Below, one piece after another: positions 1 to 9,112 of a DNA stretch of 64,000 nucleotides. The stretch's first letter is position 1. Each line of letters begins with the position of its first letter. The notes under the pieces were generated by a model. That model did not search any database. It saw nothing but the letters and a program-made list of their open reading frames with translations, and had not been told where the DNA came from. The DNA is taken from the NCBI RefSeq assembly GCF_003063665.1, contig NZ_NESF01000002.1, positions 214,571-278,570 on the forward strand. The letters are read 5' to 3'. Source of the DNA: Limnohabitans sp. Hippo3 (GTDB lineage Bacteria; Pseudomonadota; Gammaproteobacteria; Burkholderiales; Burkholderiaceae_C). Both the position numbers and the translations under genes were made by a program.

Positions 1-574
1 TGCCTCGATCGAGCCTTGCTTTGGCAATCTGTCGGTCAAGTCCAACCTCTCGGGCGAATTCACCGTGATCAACGGCTATCTGGTGCGTGACCTCAAGCGC
101 CTGGGCCTGTGGGATGACGTGATGGTCATGGACCTGAAGCACTTCGACGGTTCACTGCGTCCGATCGACCGCGTGCCACAAGACATCAAGGCGCTGTACG
201 CCACCGCCTTTGAAGTCGAAACCACCTGGCTGGTCGAGGCTGCTGCACGCCGCCAGAAATGGATCGACCAAGCCCAATCGCTCAACATCTACATGGCGGG
301 CGCATCGGGCAAGAAGCTGGACGACACCTACAAACTGGCTTGGTTGCGTGGCCTGAAAACCACTTACTACCTGCGCACATCGAGCGCCACACAGGTCGAG
401 AAATCCACCGTGAAAGCCGGTTCGCACAACGCCGTGTCTTCAGGTGCGCCCAGCTCGGGGATGAGCGTCGTGGATGCCGCTGCAGCTGCCGCGCAAGTGC
501 AAATGAACACATCACCTGCCACCGATGTCAAATTTTGCGCCATCGACGATCCCGGTTGCGAAGCTTGCCAGTGA
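1..574 (+). CDS. nrdA: Ribonucleoside-diphosphate reductase alpha subunit, C-terminal part
   Basis: This is the 3' end of the class Ia ribonucleotide reductase large subunit, which reduces ribonucleoside diphosphates to deoxyribonucleotides in the cytoplasm. The frame is open from base 2 and begins inside the gene. The visible part carries the conserved stretch NLSVKSNLSGEFT, the NIYMAGASGKKL segment and, at the very end, a CxxC pair (CEAC) of the kind that re-reduces the active site in the R1 tail. The small subunit nrdB follows 141 bases downstream in the same direction. The only uncertainty is the missing N-terminal part, which lies outside the window. Confidence 0.95.
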   Translation, partial: ASIEPCFGNLSVKSNLSGEFTVINGYLVRDLKRLGLWDDVMVMDLKHFDGSLRPIDRVPQDIKALYATAFEVETTWLVEAAARRQKWIDQAQSLNIYMAGASGKKLDDTYKLAWLRGLKTTYYLRTSSATQVEKSTVKAGSHNAVSSGAPSSGMSVVDAAAAAAQVQMNTSPATDVKFCAIDDPGCEACQ

Positions 575-667
575 TTTGAAAAGCATTGCACTTTGCTGTG
601 ACAAGCCAAGTGCGATGCAATTGAACAACACTTCACGGTGACGCACATCGAAAAAGTGAATCGCTTC

Positions 668-696
668 TTTGAATTTCGTGCGCTTGCTTTCATAAT
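668..696 (+). promoter_or_regulatory. Candidate promoter of nrdB
   Basis: TTTGAA (668-673), a 17-base spacer and CATAAT (691-696) resemble a sigma-70 promoter. It would start transcription about 10-15 bases before the nrdB ATG. This suggests nrdB can be transcribed separately from nrdA. It rests on motif reading only. Confidence 0.35.
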
Positions 697-715
697 TTGA
701 GAACTGGAATTTTTT

Positions 716-1843
716 ATGTTGTCCTGGGACGAACAAGTCAAACCTGCATCGCCAACTGCGATGCCCTCTTTTTCCGGCGCTGATGCAGGCACAGCGTCTG
801 CCGCTGCATCCCCAGCCCCCAGCCTTCGCCGCATGACTGCGGCCGACAAACGCATCATCAACGGCCAGACCGACGTCAACCAGCTGGTGCCTTTCAAATA
901 CAAATGGGCTTGGGAAAAATACCTGGCCACCTGCGCCAACCACTGGATGCCGCAGGAAGTGAACATGAACCGCGACATCGCCTTGTGGAAGGACCCCAAC
1001 GGTCTGACCGAAGACGAGCGCCGCATCGTCAAGCGCAACCTCGGCTTCTTCGTGACCGCCGATTCGCTGGCCGCCAACAACATCACGCTGGGCACTTACC
1101 GCCACATCACAGCCCCCGAATGCCGCCAGTTCCTGCTGCGTCAGGCTTTTGAAGAGGCCATCCACACCCACGCTTACCAGTACATCGTGGAGTCATTGGG
1201 CCTGGACGAGTCGGAAATCTTCAACGCCTACAACGAAGTCAAATCCATCCGCGACAAGGATGAGTTCCTGATCCCGTTCATCAACGTGATCATGGACCCT
1301 CACTTCAAGACCGGCACACTGGAAACCGACCAGACCCTGCTCAAGTCCTTGATCGTGTTCGCCTGCCTGATGGAAGGCCTGTTCTTCTACGTGGGCTTCA
1401 CGCAAATCCTGGCCTTGGGTCGTCAAAACAAGATGACCGGTGCTGCCGAGCAGTACCAGTACATCCTGCGCGACGAGTCGATGCACTGCAACTTCGGCAT
1501 TGACCTGATCAACACCGTCAAACTTGAAAACCCACAGCTGTGGACGGCCGAATTCAAGGCCGAGATCAAGGAACTCTTCCTCAAAGCGGTCGAGCTGGAA
1601 TACCGTTACGCCGAAGACACCATGCCACGCGGCGTGCTGGGCATGAACGCGTCCATGTTCAAAGGCTATTTGCGTTACATCGCCAACCGCCGCGCCACCC
1701 AGATCGGTCTGGAGGCCCTCTTCCCCAACGAAGAGAACCCCTTCCCCTGGATGAGCGAGATGATCGACCTGAAAAAAGAACGCAACTTCTTTGAAACCCG
1801 GGTCATTGAATACCAATCCGGCGGGGCCTTGTCCTGGGACTGA
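716..1843 (+). CDS. nrdB: Ribonucleoside-diphosphate reductase beta subunit (class Ia R2)
   Basis: This subunit carries the diiron site and tyrosyl radical that initiate ribonucleotide reduction; it partners the NrdA end seen just upstream. At 375 residues it is of usual length. The six iron ligands can be matched to the E. coli set: D116, E147, H150, E220, E254 and H257, with the radical tyrosine at Y154 in the HAYQY motif. The C-terminal tail ends GGALSWD and is the part that docks on R1. The first 40 residues are a low-complexity Ala/Ser/Pro extension, and the N-terminus (MLSWDE) repeats the LSWD of the tail. A stem-loop follows the stop codon. Confidence 0.97.
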   Translation: MLSWDEQVKPASPTAMPSFSGADAGTASAAASPAPSLRRMTAADKRIINGQTDVNQLVPFKYKWAWEKYLATCANHWMPQEVNMNRDIALWKDPNGLTEDERRIVKRNLGFFVTADSLAANNITLGTYRHITAPECRQFLLRQAFEEAIHTHAYQYIVESLGLDESEIFNAYNEVKSIRDKDEFLIPFINVIMDPHFKTGTLETDQTLLKSLIVFACLMEGLFFYVGFTQILALGRQNKMTGAAEQYQYILRDESMHCNFGIDLINTVKLENPQLWTAEFKAEIKELFLKAVELEYRYAEDTMPRGVLGMNASMFKGYLRYIANRRATQIGLEALFPNEENPFPWMSEMIDLKKERNFFETRVIEYQSGGALSWD

Positions 1844-1877
1844 TCTTCTGAACACCCCCTCCATGTCCCCCCTCTTC

Positions 1878-1923
1878 AAGCCACAGTTCGCAACGCCTTC
1901 GGGTGTTGGGTGCTGTGGCTTTC
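1878..1923 (+). terminator. Stem-loop downstream of nrdB, possible terminator
   Basis: AAGCCACAG (1878-1886) and CTGTGGCTT (1913-1921) form a perfect 9-bp outer stem. A second stem inside it (AACGCC/GGTGTT) closes on a TTCG tetraloop. Only three T residues follow, so it is a weak intrinsic terminator at best, or an mRNA 3' stabilising hairpin. Confidence 0.45.
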
Positions 1924-2035
1924 CCGCGTTCATGGTGTTGGGGGTTTCCTCAGCGCCATGGATCGCTTTGTGCAATCCAACAAGCACCAAGCGTTCCCTT
2001 TCCGTTGAGTTCTCAACTTGATCAAGGAGAAAATC

Positions 2036-2548
2036 ATGGCAACTGCAAAAAAAGCAGCAGCAAAAAAAGCTGCTCCCGCAAAGAAGGCCGTCGCGGCCAA
2101 GAAACCAGCAGCTAAAAAAGTAGCCGCTAAAAAGCCAGCAGCTAAAAAAGCCGCTCCAGCAAAAAAAGCTGTTGCAGCCAAAAAGCCAGCTGCTAAAAAA
2201 GTAGCCGCTAAAAAGCCAGCAGCCAAAAAAGCCGCTCCAGCTAAAAAAGCAGCGCCTAAGAAAGTAGCCGCCAAAAAGCCAGCAGCCAAAAAAGCCGCTC
2301 CAGCTAAAAAAGCCGCTCCTAAGAAAGCAGCCGCCAAAAAGCCAGCAGCCAAAAAAGCCGCTTCAGCTAAAAAAGCAGCCGCCAAGAAAACTGCTGCCAA
2401 AAAGCCAGCGGCCAAAAAGCCTGCTGTGAAGAAAGCTGCTAAAAAGCCTGCTGCAAAGAAGGCATCTAAAGCACCCGCTGCCCCCGCTGCACAGACAACG
2501 CTGAATCCTCAAGCTGCATGGCCGTTTCCTTCGGCCGCCAAGCCCTGA
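2036..2548 (+). CDS. Histone H1-like KAAP-repeat DNA-binding protein
   Basis: A 170-residue protein made almost wholly of Lys, Ala and Pro repeats (KKPAAKK, KKAAPAKK), like the C-terminal tail of eukaryotic histone H1 and the AlgP/BpH1 group in proteobacteria. Such proteins bind DNA non-specifically and condense or regulate the nucleoid. The last 25 residues differ: a hydrophobic motif LNPQAAWPFPS that many betaproteobacterial members share. I place the start at the ATG preceded by AAGGAGA (2024-2030), not at the TTG 18 bases upstream. The gene has its own terminator. The near-identical codon repeats make the region prone to length change by slippage. Confidence 0.88.
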   Translation: MATAKKAAAKKAAPAKKAVAAKKPAAKKVAAKKPAAKKAAPAKKAVAAKKPAAKKVAAKKPAAKKAAPAKKAAPKKVAAKKPAAKKAAPAKKAAPKKAAAKKPAAKKAASAKKAAAKKTAAKKPAAKKPAVKKAAKKPAAKKASKAPAAPAAQTTLNPQAAWPFPSAAKP

Positions 2549-2576
2549 TTCGAACGTTAGACGCTCGTAGCGCAAA

Positions 2577-2608
2577 GCCCAATACTGGCAACAGTGTTGG
2601 GCTTTTTT
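2577..2608 (+). terminator. Intrinsic terminator of the H1-like gene
   Basis: GCCCAATACTG (2577-2587) pairs with CAGTGTTGGGC (2592-2602) through 11 pairs, one a G-T wobble, with a 4-base loop. Six T residues (2603-2608) follow. It ends the plus-strand H1-like transcript. Confidence 0.9.
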
Positions 2609-2658
2609 ACGGCCGATCCGCAGCAGCCATTCAAGCCAACGCGCTCAGACTGCCGGAC

Positions 2659-3495
2659 TCAGGGGTAAAAACTGAACAACCTGTACCCCGCTGGCACGAG
2701 GTCGGCTTCGGGCACCAGATGCAACTGCCCCTCCCAGGTTTGGCCAGGCACCAGAAAACTGGGCGCCCCCTGTTGAGTGACCTGCAACACCCGTCGCACC
2801 AGGGCTTTGTCCTGCGCATCCAGCAAGGTCAGCTCGAGTGCGGGCATCTGCAAGGCCTGCGCCGTGACGTTGCGCACCGACCAACGGAGCTGAAAACCAC
2901 CGTCATGTGGTGTCAGGCTGGAACTCTCGATGAGCACCCCATCGCGAATTTGCAAGGGCAAAATTTCGCACCCCACCCTGCGACACACCGCAGTCAGCCC
3001 CTGTCCAAGCACGGGGTCCATGCTGGCCAGCACATGCCGCTCAATCCAGAGCCACTGCAGTCCCAGCGCGAGCAACAAAAGAAAAGCCGCCACAGCCGTC
3101 AGCCAGGATCGCGGTGGGCGCTTGCCAGCTTGCGCATCGGGCTGAACAATCGCCTGCTCAGCGTCAGGCCGGGCCTTATCTTGCAGAGGCGAGAGCGCTT
3201 GCGGCTTGAAGGTCGAGAGCGCCTCTTCAAAAGCGGCCACCGCGGTCACGACCGGCGCCGAAGGCGATCGGTCTTCCTGTTTGAGGAAGTCGTCAATGCG
3301 CAACCGCTGCCCGGCCGGTTGCAAAGCCTGATCCAGCGCATCAGGATGGGCATCAGGCCAGTTGACGACCAAGCCTGTGCTGTCAAACGCCTGCTGACAT
3401 TGGCCACAGCGCAGCCAACCTTGGGCGATTTTGAGTTGATCGGGCACCACCTTGTAGGTCGTGCTGCAGGCCGGGCAACGGGTGATCCAGCTCAT
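2659..3495 (-). CDS. Zinc-ribbon and DUF3426 domain membrane protein
   Basis: A 278-residue protein with an MJ0042-type zinc ribbon at the N-terminus (C7/C10 and C30/C33), a variable linker, one transmembrane helix at about 131-150, and a C-terminal DUF3426 beta domain that should lie outside the cytoplasmic membrane. The function of the family is not known to me. It is the last gene of the accB-accC-prmA run and starts about 40 bases after prmA. This order is common in Burkholderiales, so the placement supports the assignment but not a role in fatty-acid synthesis. Confidence 0.85.
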   Translation of the reverse strand: MSWITRCPACSTTYKVVPDQLKIAQGWLRCGQCQQAFDSTGLVVNWPDAHPDALDQALQPAGQRLRIDDFLKQEDRSPSAPVVTAVAAFEEALSTFKPQALSPLQDKARPDAEQAIVQPDAQAGKRPPRSWLTAVAAFLLLLALGLQWLWIERHVLASMDPVLGQGLTAVCRRVGCEILPLQIRDGVLIESSSLTPHDGGFQLRWSVRNVTAQALQMPALELTLLDAQDKALVRRVLQVTQQGAPSFLVPGQTWEGQLHLVPEADLVPAGYRLFSFYP

Positions 3496-3535
3496 GCTAT
3501 GCCCGTCATCATGGCCCGCATCGGCACGGCCCAGA

Positions 3536-4432
3536 TCAAGACGCCATGGCTGGCGATGTCGCCGTCATGAGGATCCAGCCATCTTCACTGTCGGCCACCT
3601 CCAGCTGAATCCAGGGTGCGTAAGCGGCCTTCAACTCGTCGGCCTGACGCTCCAGAATGCCCGCCAGCACCAAAGCACCCGATGGCGCCACATAAGAGCA
3701 CAACAGCGGCGCCAAAACCTTGAGCGGCGTGGCCAGGATATTGGCCAAAACCGTCTGGTACCGGCCCTGGGCCTTGTCAGGCAAACCGGCCGCCAGGCTC
3801 ACGCCGTTGGCTTCGGCGTTCAGGACCGTGGACGTCACGGCTGCTTCGTCAATGTCCACCGCATCGATCTCGGATGCACCGTATTTGGCCGCACCGATCG
3901 CCAAAATACCGGAGCCGCAGCCGTAATCGAGCACACGCTGACCCTGCACGCCGTGCTGCGCGATCCAGCGCAAACACATGCGGGTGGTCGGGTGGGTGCC
4001 TGTGCCGAAAGCCAAACCGGGGTCGAGCCGAATAATCTGCCTGGCCTGTGCAGGCGGCTCGTGCCACGTCGGCACGATCCAGAAATCGGGGGTGACTTCC
4101 ACCGGTGCAAACTGCGATTGGGTCAATCGGACCCAGTCCTGATCGGCCACCGCCTGCACGCCCAGAATGCGGCAGCCTTCAAAAAAGTCTTGCGCAGACA
4201 GCAGATGAACCGCCTCTTGCGCTTGGGCCTCTTGCGCAAACAAAGCCACCATACGCGAACGCTGCCAGCCGTCTTTGGGTGGTGGCATGCCGGGTTCACC
4301 GAACAGGGCCTGTTCTGCAGGCGTCTGGGCATCGGCGTCCTCTACCGACACACTCAAGGCATCGAGCGCATCGAGTGCATCGCTCAGGACATCGACCCGG
4401 TCTTCCGGGCACAAGAGGCTCAGTTCAAACAT
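3536..4432 (-). CDS. prmA: Ribosomal protein L11 methyltransferase
   Basis: PrmA transfers methyl groups from S-adenosylmethionine to lysines and the N-terminus of ribosomal protein L11. The 298-residue product has an N-terminal substrate-recognition domain, the conserved GTGTHPTT segment at about 143-150 and the SAM-binding motif VLDYGCGSG at about 167-175. The gene begins 6 bases after the accC stop, so it is cotranscribed with biotin carboxylase, an arrangement also common in gammaproteobacteria. Confidence 0.96.
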   Translation of the reverse strand: MFELSLLCPEDRVDVLSDALDALDALSVSVEDADAQTPAEQALFGEPGMPPPKDGWQRSRMVALFAQEAQAQEAVHLLSAQDFFEGCRILGVQAVADQDWVRLTQSQFAPVEVTPDFWIVPTWHEPPAQARQIIRLDPGLAFGTGTHPTTRMCLRWIAQHGVQGQRVLDYGCGSGILAIGAAKYGASEIDAVDIDEAAVTSTVLNAEANGVSLAAGLPDKAQGRYQTVLANILATPLKVLAPLLCSYVAPSGALVLAGILERQADELKAAYAPWIQLEVADSEDGWILMTATSPAMAS

Positions 4433-4438
4433 ACGGTT

Positions 4439-5788
4439 TCAGCGCTTGTGCTGGCTCAGCCAGTGTTCGAGGTAATGGATGTTGGTGCCGCCTTGCATGA
4501 ACTTGGCGTCCACCATCAGCTCGCGGTGCAACGGGATGTTGGTGCTGATGCCTTCGATCACCGTCTCATTCAAGGCGGTCTGCATGCGGGCCAAAGCCTG
4601 CTCGCGCGTGTCGCCGTGAACGATCAATTTGCCGATCATCGAGTCGTAGTTCGGGGGCACAAAGTAGTTGTTGTAGACGTGCGAGTCCACCCTCACGCCC
4701 GGCCCACCAGGCATGTGCCAGGACGTCACGCGACCCGGCGAGGGCGTGAACTTGAACGGGTCTTCAGCGTTGATGCGGCACTCGATGGCATGGCCCCGAA
4801 TCTCGATCTGACGTTGGGTAAACGGCAGCTTTTCGCCCGCAGCGACCATGATTTGGGTTTTGACGATGTCCACACCCGTGATCCACTCGGTCACCGGGTG
4901 CTCGACCTGCACGCGGGTGTTCATCTCGATGAAATAGAACTCGCCGTTTTCGTACAGAAACTCGAAGGTGCCCGCACCGCGGTAGTTGATCTTCTTGCAG
5001 GCCGCCACACAACGCTCGCCGATCTTCTCGATCAGCTTGCGCGGAATGCCTGGCGCTGGCGCTTCTTCGATCACCTTCTGGTGACGGCGCTGCATGGAGC
5101 AGTCGCGCTCACCCAAATAAACCGCGTTCTTGTGCTTGTCGGCCAGAATCTGGATTTCGATGTGGCGCGGGTTCTGCAGGAACTTCTCCATGTAGACCGC
5201 CGGATTGCCGAACGCAGCCCCGGCCTCGGCCTTGGTCATCTGCACCGCGTTGATCAGCGCTGCTTCGGTGTGCACCACACGCATGCCGCGACCACCGCCA
5301 CCGCCTGCGGCCTTGATGATGACCGGGTAACCCACCGACTTGGCAATGCGGCGGATCTGGACCGGATCGTCAGGCAATTCACCTTCCGAGCCGGGCACGC
5401 AAGGCACACCGGCTCGGATCATGGCTTGCTTGGCCGACACCTTGTCGCCCATGATGCGGATCGATTCGGGCGTGGGGCCAATGAACTGGAAACCGCTTTT
5501 CTCGACGCGCTCGGCAAAGTCGGCGTTCTCGCTCAAAAAGCCGTAGCCGGGGTGGATCGCCTCGGCGTCCGTCACTTCGGCGGCCGAAATGATGGCGGGC
5601 ATGTTGAGGTAACTCAGCGGCGAGGCCGCTGGGCCAATGCACACCGCTTCTTCGGCCAACTTCACGTATTTGGCTTCTTTGTCGGCCTCGGAATAGACCA
5701 TCACCGCCTTGACGCCCAATTCGCGACAAGCGCGCTGGATGCGCAAGGCGATTTCGCCTCGGTTGGCGACCAGGATTTTCTTGAACAT
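4439..5788 (-). CDS. accC: Acetyl-CoA carboxylase, biotin carboxylase subunit
   Basis: AccC carboxylates the biotin on AccB with bicarbonate and ATP, the first half-reaction of malonyl-CoA synthesis. The 449-residue length equals that of E. coli AccC. An N-terminal biotin-carboxylase fold ([15 protein letters not shown]) is followed by the ATP-grasp domain with the Gly-rich [11 protein letters not shown] loop, [11 protein letters not shown] and the [18 protein letters not shown] segment. The C-terminal biotin-carboxylase domain is complete. It lies 14 bases after accB and directly before prmA. Confidence 0.98.
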   Translation of the reverse strand: MFKKILVANRGEIALRIQRACRELGVKAVMVYSEADKEAKYVKLAEEAVCIGPAASPLSYLNMPAIISAAEVTDAEAIHPGYGFLSENADFAERVEKSGFQFIGPTPESIRIMGDKVSAKQAMIRAGVPCVPGSEGELPDDPVQIRRIAKSVGYPVIIKAAGGGGGRGMRVVHTEAALINAVQMTKAEAGAAFGNPAVYMEKFLQNPRHIEIQILADKHKNAVYLGERDCSMQRRHQKVIEEAPAPGIPRKLIEKIGERCVAACKKINYRGAGTFEFLYENGEFYFIEMNTRVQVEHPVTEWITGVDIVKTQIMVAAGEKLPFTQRQIEIRGHAIECRINAEDPFKFTPSPGRVTSWHMPGGPGVRVDSHVYNNYFVPPNYDSMIGKLIVHGDTREQALARMQTALNETVIEGISTNIPLHRELMVDAKFMQGGTNIHYLEHWLSQHKR

Positions 5789-5802
5789 GAAATCCCCGTG
5801 GC

Positions 5803-6252
5803 TTATTCGATGATGAACAAAGGCTGACCGTATTCCACGGCCTGGCCGTTTTCACACAGGATCTGCGTGACGGTGCCGGACTTGTCGGATTCGATCTCGT
5901 TGAGGATCTTCATGGCTTCGATGATGCACAGGGTGTCGCCCTCTTTGACCACCGAACCGATCTGAATGAAGGGCGCTGCGCCCGGGCTGGACGCGCGGTA
6001 GAACGTGCCCACCATGGGTGACTTGACCGCATGACCGGCAGGTGCCGCTGCAGGCGCGGGTGCCTCCACGGCAGCGACGGGTGCGGCCACAACGGGGGCG
6101 GCAGCGACCGGCGCAGCTTGCATCACGACCGGGGCGGCCACGCCCATGCTCTTGACGATGCGCACCTTGCCTTCGGCTTCGGTGATTTCCAGCTCCGACA
6201 CGTTCGAGTCGGACACCAGGTCAATCAGTGTTTTCAGTTTGCGCAAATCCAT
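5803..6252 (-). CDS. accB: Acetyl-CoA carboxylase, biotin carboxyl carrier protein
   Basis: The 149-residue carrier of acetyl-CoA carboxylase. The biotin attachment motif is EAMKIL with the target lysine at K115, 35 residues from the C-terminus as in E. coli. An Ala/Pro/Val-rich linker (about residues 45-75) joins the N-terminal helix to the biotinyl domain. A GGAGG ribosome-binding site precedes the ATG. It is the first gene of accB-accC-prmA-DUF3426. Confidence 0.97.
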   Translation of the reverse strand: MDLRKLKTLIDLVSDSNVSELEITEAEGKVRIVKSMGVAAPVVMQAAPVAAAPVVAAPVAAVEAPAPAAAPAGHAVKSPMVGTFYRASSPGAAPFIQIGSVVKEGDTLCIIEAMKILNEIESDKSGTVTQILCENGQAVEYGQPLFIIE

Positions 6253-6413
6253 AGATCCTCCATTGCTGTAAGCACACGTAATGGATTGAATTTACACCAA
6301 ATTTCAGTAAAAACCCTCGAAATCGTCTTTTCTGGTCAGAATTGGAACGAATTAAAAGCCATGACCTAGCGAAACAGAGGGCCAAACCTCAACACGCCCA
6401 AGATCGGAGGATT

Positions 6414-6974
6414 TCAGGCGCCAACACTGCGCCATTGCATAAGGTCATCCGCCGTCAATTGCCCCATTTTTTGCCGCCAAATACTGCCATCTGCCTTGAA
6501 AAAAACCGTAAAAGGCAAGCCGCCCGCTGCATTGCCCAGCGACTTGGCCAGCTCCGTCCCCGCCAAACCAGCCAAACCGACCGGGAAACCCAAAGGCTGA
6601 CGCGCCAGAAAACGCCGCACTGCGCTGGGCTGGTCGATGGCCAAAGCCACCACTTGGTGATTTTTCGCCACATTTTCACGCCAGAAGGCATCGATCATGG
6701 GCAGTTCATCGACACAAGGGGGGCACCAGGTGGCCCAGAAGTTCAGCAACAAGGGCTTGCCCTGGAAGGCGGCCATGGCCAAACCCTCTCCCGAGGGGGT
6801 GTCGAACTGCTGAGTCCAGACCGGGTGACTGGCCGCGGCCGTGACGGCTTGCGGCTGAAAACGCCACAAAGCCACACCCACACCGGCGACGGCAGCCGCC
6901 GCCCCGGCACCCAGAATCAAATTTCGGCGCGAAGCGCCTGCGCTTTGTTGGTCCATGGCCAAATTGTCTTTCAT
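6414..6974 (-). CDS. TlpA-family thiol:disulfide oxidoreductase
   Basis: A membrane-anchored thioredoxin-fold protein of 186 residues. The N-terminal anchor spans about residues 19-37 after a positively charged stretch (SRR), so the catalytic domain faces the periplasm. The active site WCPPC (C84, C87) and the cis-Pro loop GGLPFT are intact. TlpA proteins reduce periplasmic disulfides, often for cytochrome c or oxidase assembly; the substrate here cannot be told. The ATG overlaps the previous stop (ATGA), so it is translationally coupled to the gene upstream. In many relatives aroQ lies between this gene and accB; here there is only a 161-base gap. Confidence 0.9.
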   Translation of the reverse strand: MKDNLAMDQQSAGASRRNLILGAGAAAAVAGVGVALWRFQPQAVTAAASHPVWTQQFDTPSGEGLAMAAFQGKPLLLNFWATWCPPCVDELPMIDAFWRENVAKNHQVVALAIDQPSAVRRFLARQPLGFPVGLAGLAGTELAKSLGNAAGGLPFTVFFKADGSIWRQKMGQLTADDLMQWRSVGA

Positions 6975-7555
6975 GCCGCCAGCAAGCGCTCCAAAGCCGC
7001 CAAATCCCCCCGGGGCGAGCGGCCTTGCGCATCGGGGAGCAAGGCGCCACGCAAATCGTCCAGGTCGTAAATGCGCAGGTGCACGCCCACATCTTCGTCC
7101 AAGGCTTCACAAAAACTGTGCAAGCTCAGCACCTCCACATCGTCGCCGTGCAGACCGCGCACAGTTTGCGTCTCGTAGCGCTGGTTCTGGTTGATCAAGG
7201 CGATCTCGGCCGATTTCGGGTCGTCACAAAACAAGGCCAGGTCCACATCGCACAGGCGCGTGGCCCAACCTTGCCAGACCGCACCGCCCAAATGCGGGCG
7301 AAATTCGGCCAGGCGTTGCATCCAGACCCGCGCCAATTCGCGCAAAGCCAGCAGCTCGCCGGGCTGGGTGTCGGCGCAGAACAGGGCGATGTAGTCGCGC
7401 ACCTCGGCCTCGACCACATCGTTGGTCGGCAAGGCGGTACGGGCGGGCAGGCCCAACTCTTTCAGGGCGCGGTGCTTGGCCGGGCCAAAGGCCAAGCCTT
7501 CTTCCACCACCAAACGGGCAGCGGTGGCGGCAATTTCAAGGGCAAGGTCGTTCAT
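6971..7555 (-). CDS. Conserved hypothetical protein next to mpl
   Basis: A 194-residue soluble protein that I do not assign to an enzyme family. The N-terminal half resembles a helical bundle (LALEIAATAARLVVEEGL); the C-terminal half is acidic (CEALDEDVGVHLRIYDLDDL). It has no signal peptide or membrane segment. I chose the ATG giving MNDLALE; a start 39 bases upstream would overlap the promoter. It is divergent from mpl (75 bases apart) and overlaps tlpA by 4 bases. A -10-like CACAAT lies 8 bases before the ATG, so the mRNA may be nearly leaderless. Confidence 0.75.
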   Translation of the reverse strand: MNDLALEIAATAARLVVEEGLAFGPAKHRALKELGLPARTALPTNDVVEAEVRDYIALFCADTQPGELLALRELARVWMQRLAEFRPHLGGAVWQGWATRLCDVDLALFCDDPKSAEIALINQNQRYETQTVRGLHGDDVEVLSLHSFCEALDEDVGVHLRIYDLDDLRGALLPDAQGRSPRGDLAALERLLAA

Positions 7556-7563
7556 GGGCACCG

Positions 7564-7569
7564 ATTGTG
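7564..7569 (-). promoter_or_regulatory. -10 box 8 bases before the start of the mpl-divergent gene
   Basis: CACAAT on the minus strand, 8 bases before the ATG at 7555 and with no ribosome-binding site between. It is one of about ten such placements in the window. There is no convincing -35. Confidence 0.35.
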
Positions 7570-7618
7570 ACCGGATCGGACCGGACCGCACCAAGCCAAG
7601 GGCTCAGGCGGTGGCCCC

Positions 7619-7624
7619 TAAAAT
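7619..7624 (+). promoter_or_regulatory. -10 box 6 bases before the mpl start codon
   Basis: TAAAAT ends 6 bases before the mpl ATG, and there is no ribosome-binding site between. A transcript from it would begin at or next to the start codon (leaderless). Confidence 0.45.
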
Positions 7625-7630
7625 CGAAGC

Positions 7631-9010
7631 ATGCATATACATATTCTGGGCATTTGTGGCACTTTCATGGGAGGCCTGGCCGCGCTGGCCCGCGAGGCAG
7701 GGCATCGGGTCACCGGCTGTGACGCGGGCGTTTACCCGCCTATGAGCGATCAGCTGCGGGCTTTGGACATCGAGTTGATCGAAGGCTTTGACGCCGACCA
7801 GATGGCCTTGCAGCCCGACCTGTACGTCATCGGCAACGTGGTCAGCCGCGCCCGCCTGGCCGACGGCAGCCCCAAATTCCCGCTGATGGAAGCGATTTTG
7901 GAAGCCGGGGCGCCCTACACCAGCGGCCCCCAGTGGCTGTCAGAGCATGTGCTGCAGGGCAAGCATGTGCTGGCTGTCGCGGGAACCCACGGCAAGACCA
8001 CCACCACCTCGATGCTAGCCTGGGTGCTGGAGCAGACGGGGCTGGAGCCTGGCTTTTTGGTGGGTGGCGTGCCACTCAACTTCGGCGTGTCGGCCCGGCT
8101 CGGCGGGGGCAAGTACTTCGTGATCGAAGCGGACGAATACGACACCGCCTTCTTCGACAAGCGCAGCAAATTCGTGCACTACCGCCCGCGCACCGCCATC
8201 CTGAACAACCTCGAGTTTGACCACGCCGACATCTTTGACGATCTGGCCGCAATTGAGCGCCAGTTCCACCATCTGGTACGCACCGTGCCCGGCTCAGGCC
8301 GCGTGGTAGTCAATGGCCTGGAAGAAAGTCTGACCCGGGTGCTGGGTCAAGGCTGCTGGAGCGAAGTGCGGACCTTCGGCTCGGCCATCAGCGACTTTGT
8401 GGCCGAGGGCGAGCCCTCGCAGTTCCAAGTGTTGCAGGCCGGCCAGCCTGTGGCCGAAGTGCGATGGGCCATTGGCGGTGTGCACAACCAGCTCAACGCG
8501 CTGGCAGCCATGGCGGCTGCCGAGCATGTGGGCGTGAGCCCAGCTGTGGCGGCGCAAGCCCTGGCCACTTTTGAGAATGTCAAACGCCGCATGGAAGTGC
8601 GCGGCACAGTCCAACGCGAAGGGGGGGGCATCACCATCTACGACGACTTCGCCCATCACCCCACCGCGATCCGCACCACCGTCAACGGCCTGCGCCGCCA
8701 AGTAGGCCAAGCCCGCATCCTGGCGATTTTTGAGCCCCGCAGCAACACCATGAAGCTCGGTACCATGAAAGCCCAGCTGCCCTGGAGCCTCGAAGAAGCC
8801 GATCTGGCGTTTTGCCACTCGGGCGGACTGGGCTGGGACGCCGCAGCCGCGCTGGAACCCATGGGCACCAAAGCACAAGTGGGCGCCAACATAGACGAGG
8901 TGATTGCGCAAGTGCTGGCGCAAGTGCAGCCCGGCGACCACCTGCTGTGCATGAGCAACGGCGGCTTTGGCGGGATTCATGCCAAATTGCTGGAAGCCTT
9001 GGCTGGCTAA
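7631..9010 (+). CDS. mpl: UDP-MurNAc:L-Ala-gamma-D-Glu-meso-DAP ligase
   Basis: Mpl recycles cell-wall tripeptide by joining it to UDP-MurNAc. The 459-residue product has the Mur-ligase architecture: an N-terminal UDP-binding domain beginning MHIHILGICGTFMGGLA, the ATP loop GTHGKTTTT at 118-126, and a C-terminal domain with the YDDFAHHPTAI motif. The MHIHILGICGTFMGG start separates Mpl from MurC, which is present separately in the dcw cluster of this window. It implies meso-DAP peptidoglycan, in agreement with MurE here. The start codon lies 6 bases after a TAAAAT box. Confidence 0.95.
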   Translation: MHIHILGICGTFMGGLAALAREAGHRVTGCDAGVYPPMSDQLRALDIELIEGFDADQMALQPDLYVIGNVVSRARLADGSPKFPLMEAILEAGAPYTSGPQWLSEHVLQGKHVLAVAGTHGKTTTTSMLAWVLEQTGLEPGFLVGGVPLNFGVSARLGGGKYFVIEADEYDTAFFDKRSKFVHYRPRTAILNNLEFDHADIFDDLAAIERQFHHLVRTVPGSGRVVVNGLEESLTRVLGQGCWSEVRTFGSAISDFVAEGEPSQFQVLQAGQPVAEVRWAIGGVHNQLNALAAMAAAEHVGVSPAVAAQALATFENVKRRMEVRGTVQREGGGITIYDDFAHHPTAIRTTVNGLRRQVGQARILAIFEPRSNTMKLGTMKAQLPWSLEEADLAFCHSGGLGWDAAAALEPMGTKAQVGANIDEVIAQVLAQVQPGDHLLCMSNGGFGGIHAKLLEALAG

Positions 9011-9023
9011 TTTCCATCTTGTA

Positions 9024-9103
9024 TTTGTAGGTCCGCGGCTTTAGCCCCGACTGGCGCCTGCAGCGAAGCCCGCATCGTCGGACCTGAAGGTCCGACCTAC
9101 AAA
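9024..9103. repeat. REP-like palindrome between convergent mpl and DAHP synthase genes
   Basis: A compact hairpin, GTCGGACCT (9077-9085) and AGGTCCGAC (9088-9096), sits at one end. An outer TTTGTAGGTC (9024-9033) is mirrored by GACCTACAAA (9094-9103) at the other. This nested palindromic layout between converging genes is typical of dispersed repeat elements. The A/T tract lies on the wrong side of the hairpin for it to be a normal intrinsic terminator on either strand. Confidence 0.55.
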
Positions 9104-9112
9104 AAACACTCA

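Noticed and set aside
1930..2415. A minus-strand Phe/Leu/Ala repeat frame opposite the H1-like gene
   Set aside because: Produced by the AAA/GCA repeats read backwards; the plus strand has ribosome-binding site and terminator.
3461..5827. A 788-codon plus-strand open frame opposite prmA and accC
   Set aside because: Shadow of accC and prmA with the same composition bias and no recognisable fold.
9077..9096. The GTCGGACCT hairpin as a terminator for mpl or DAHP synthase
   Set aside because: No T tract follows it on the plus strand, and on the minus strand the T tract comes before the hairpin.
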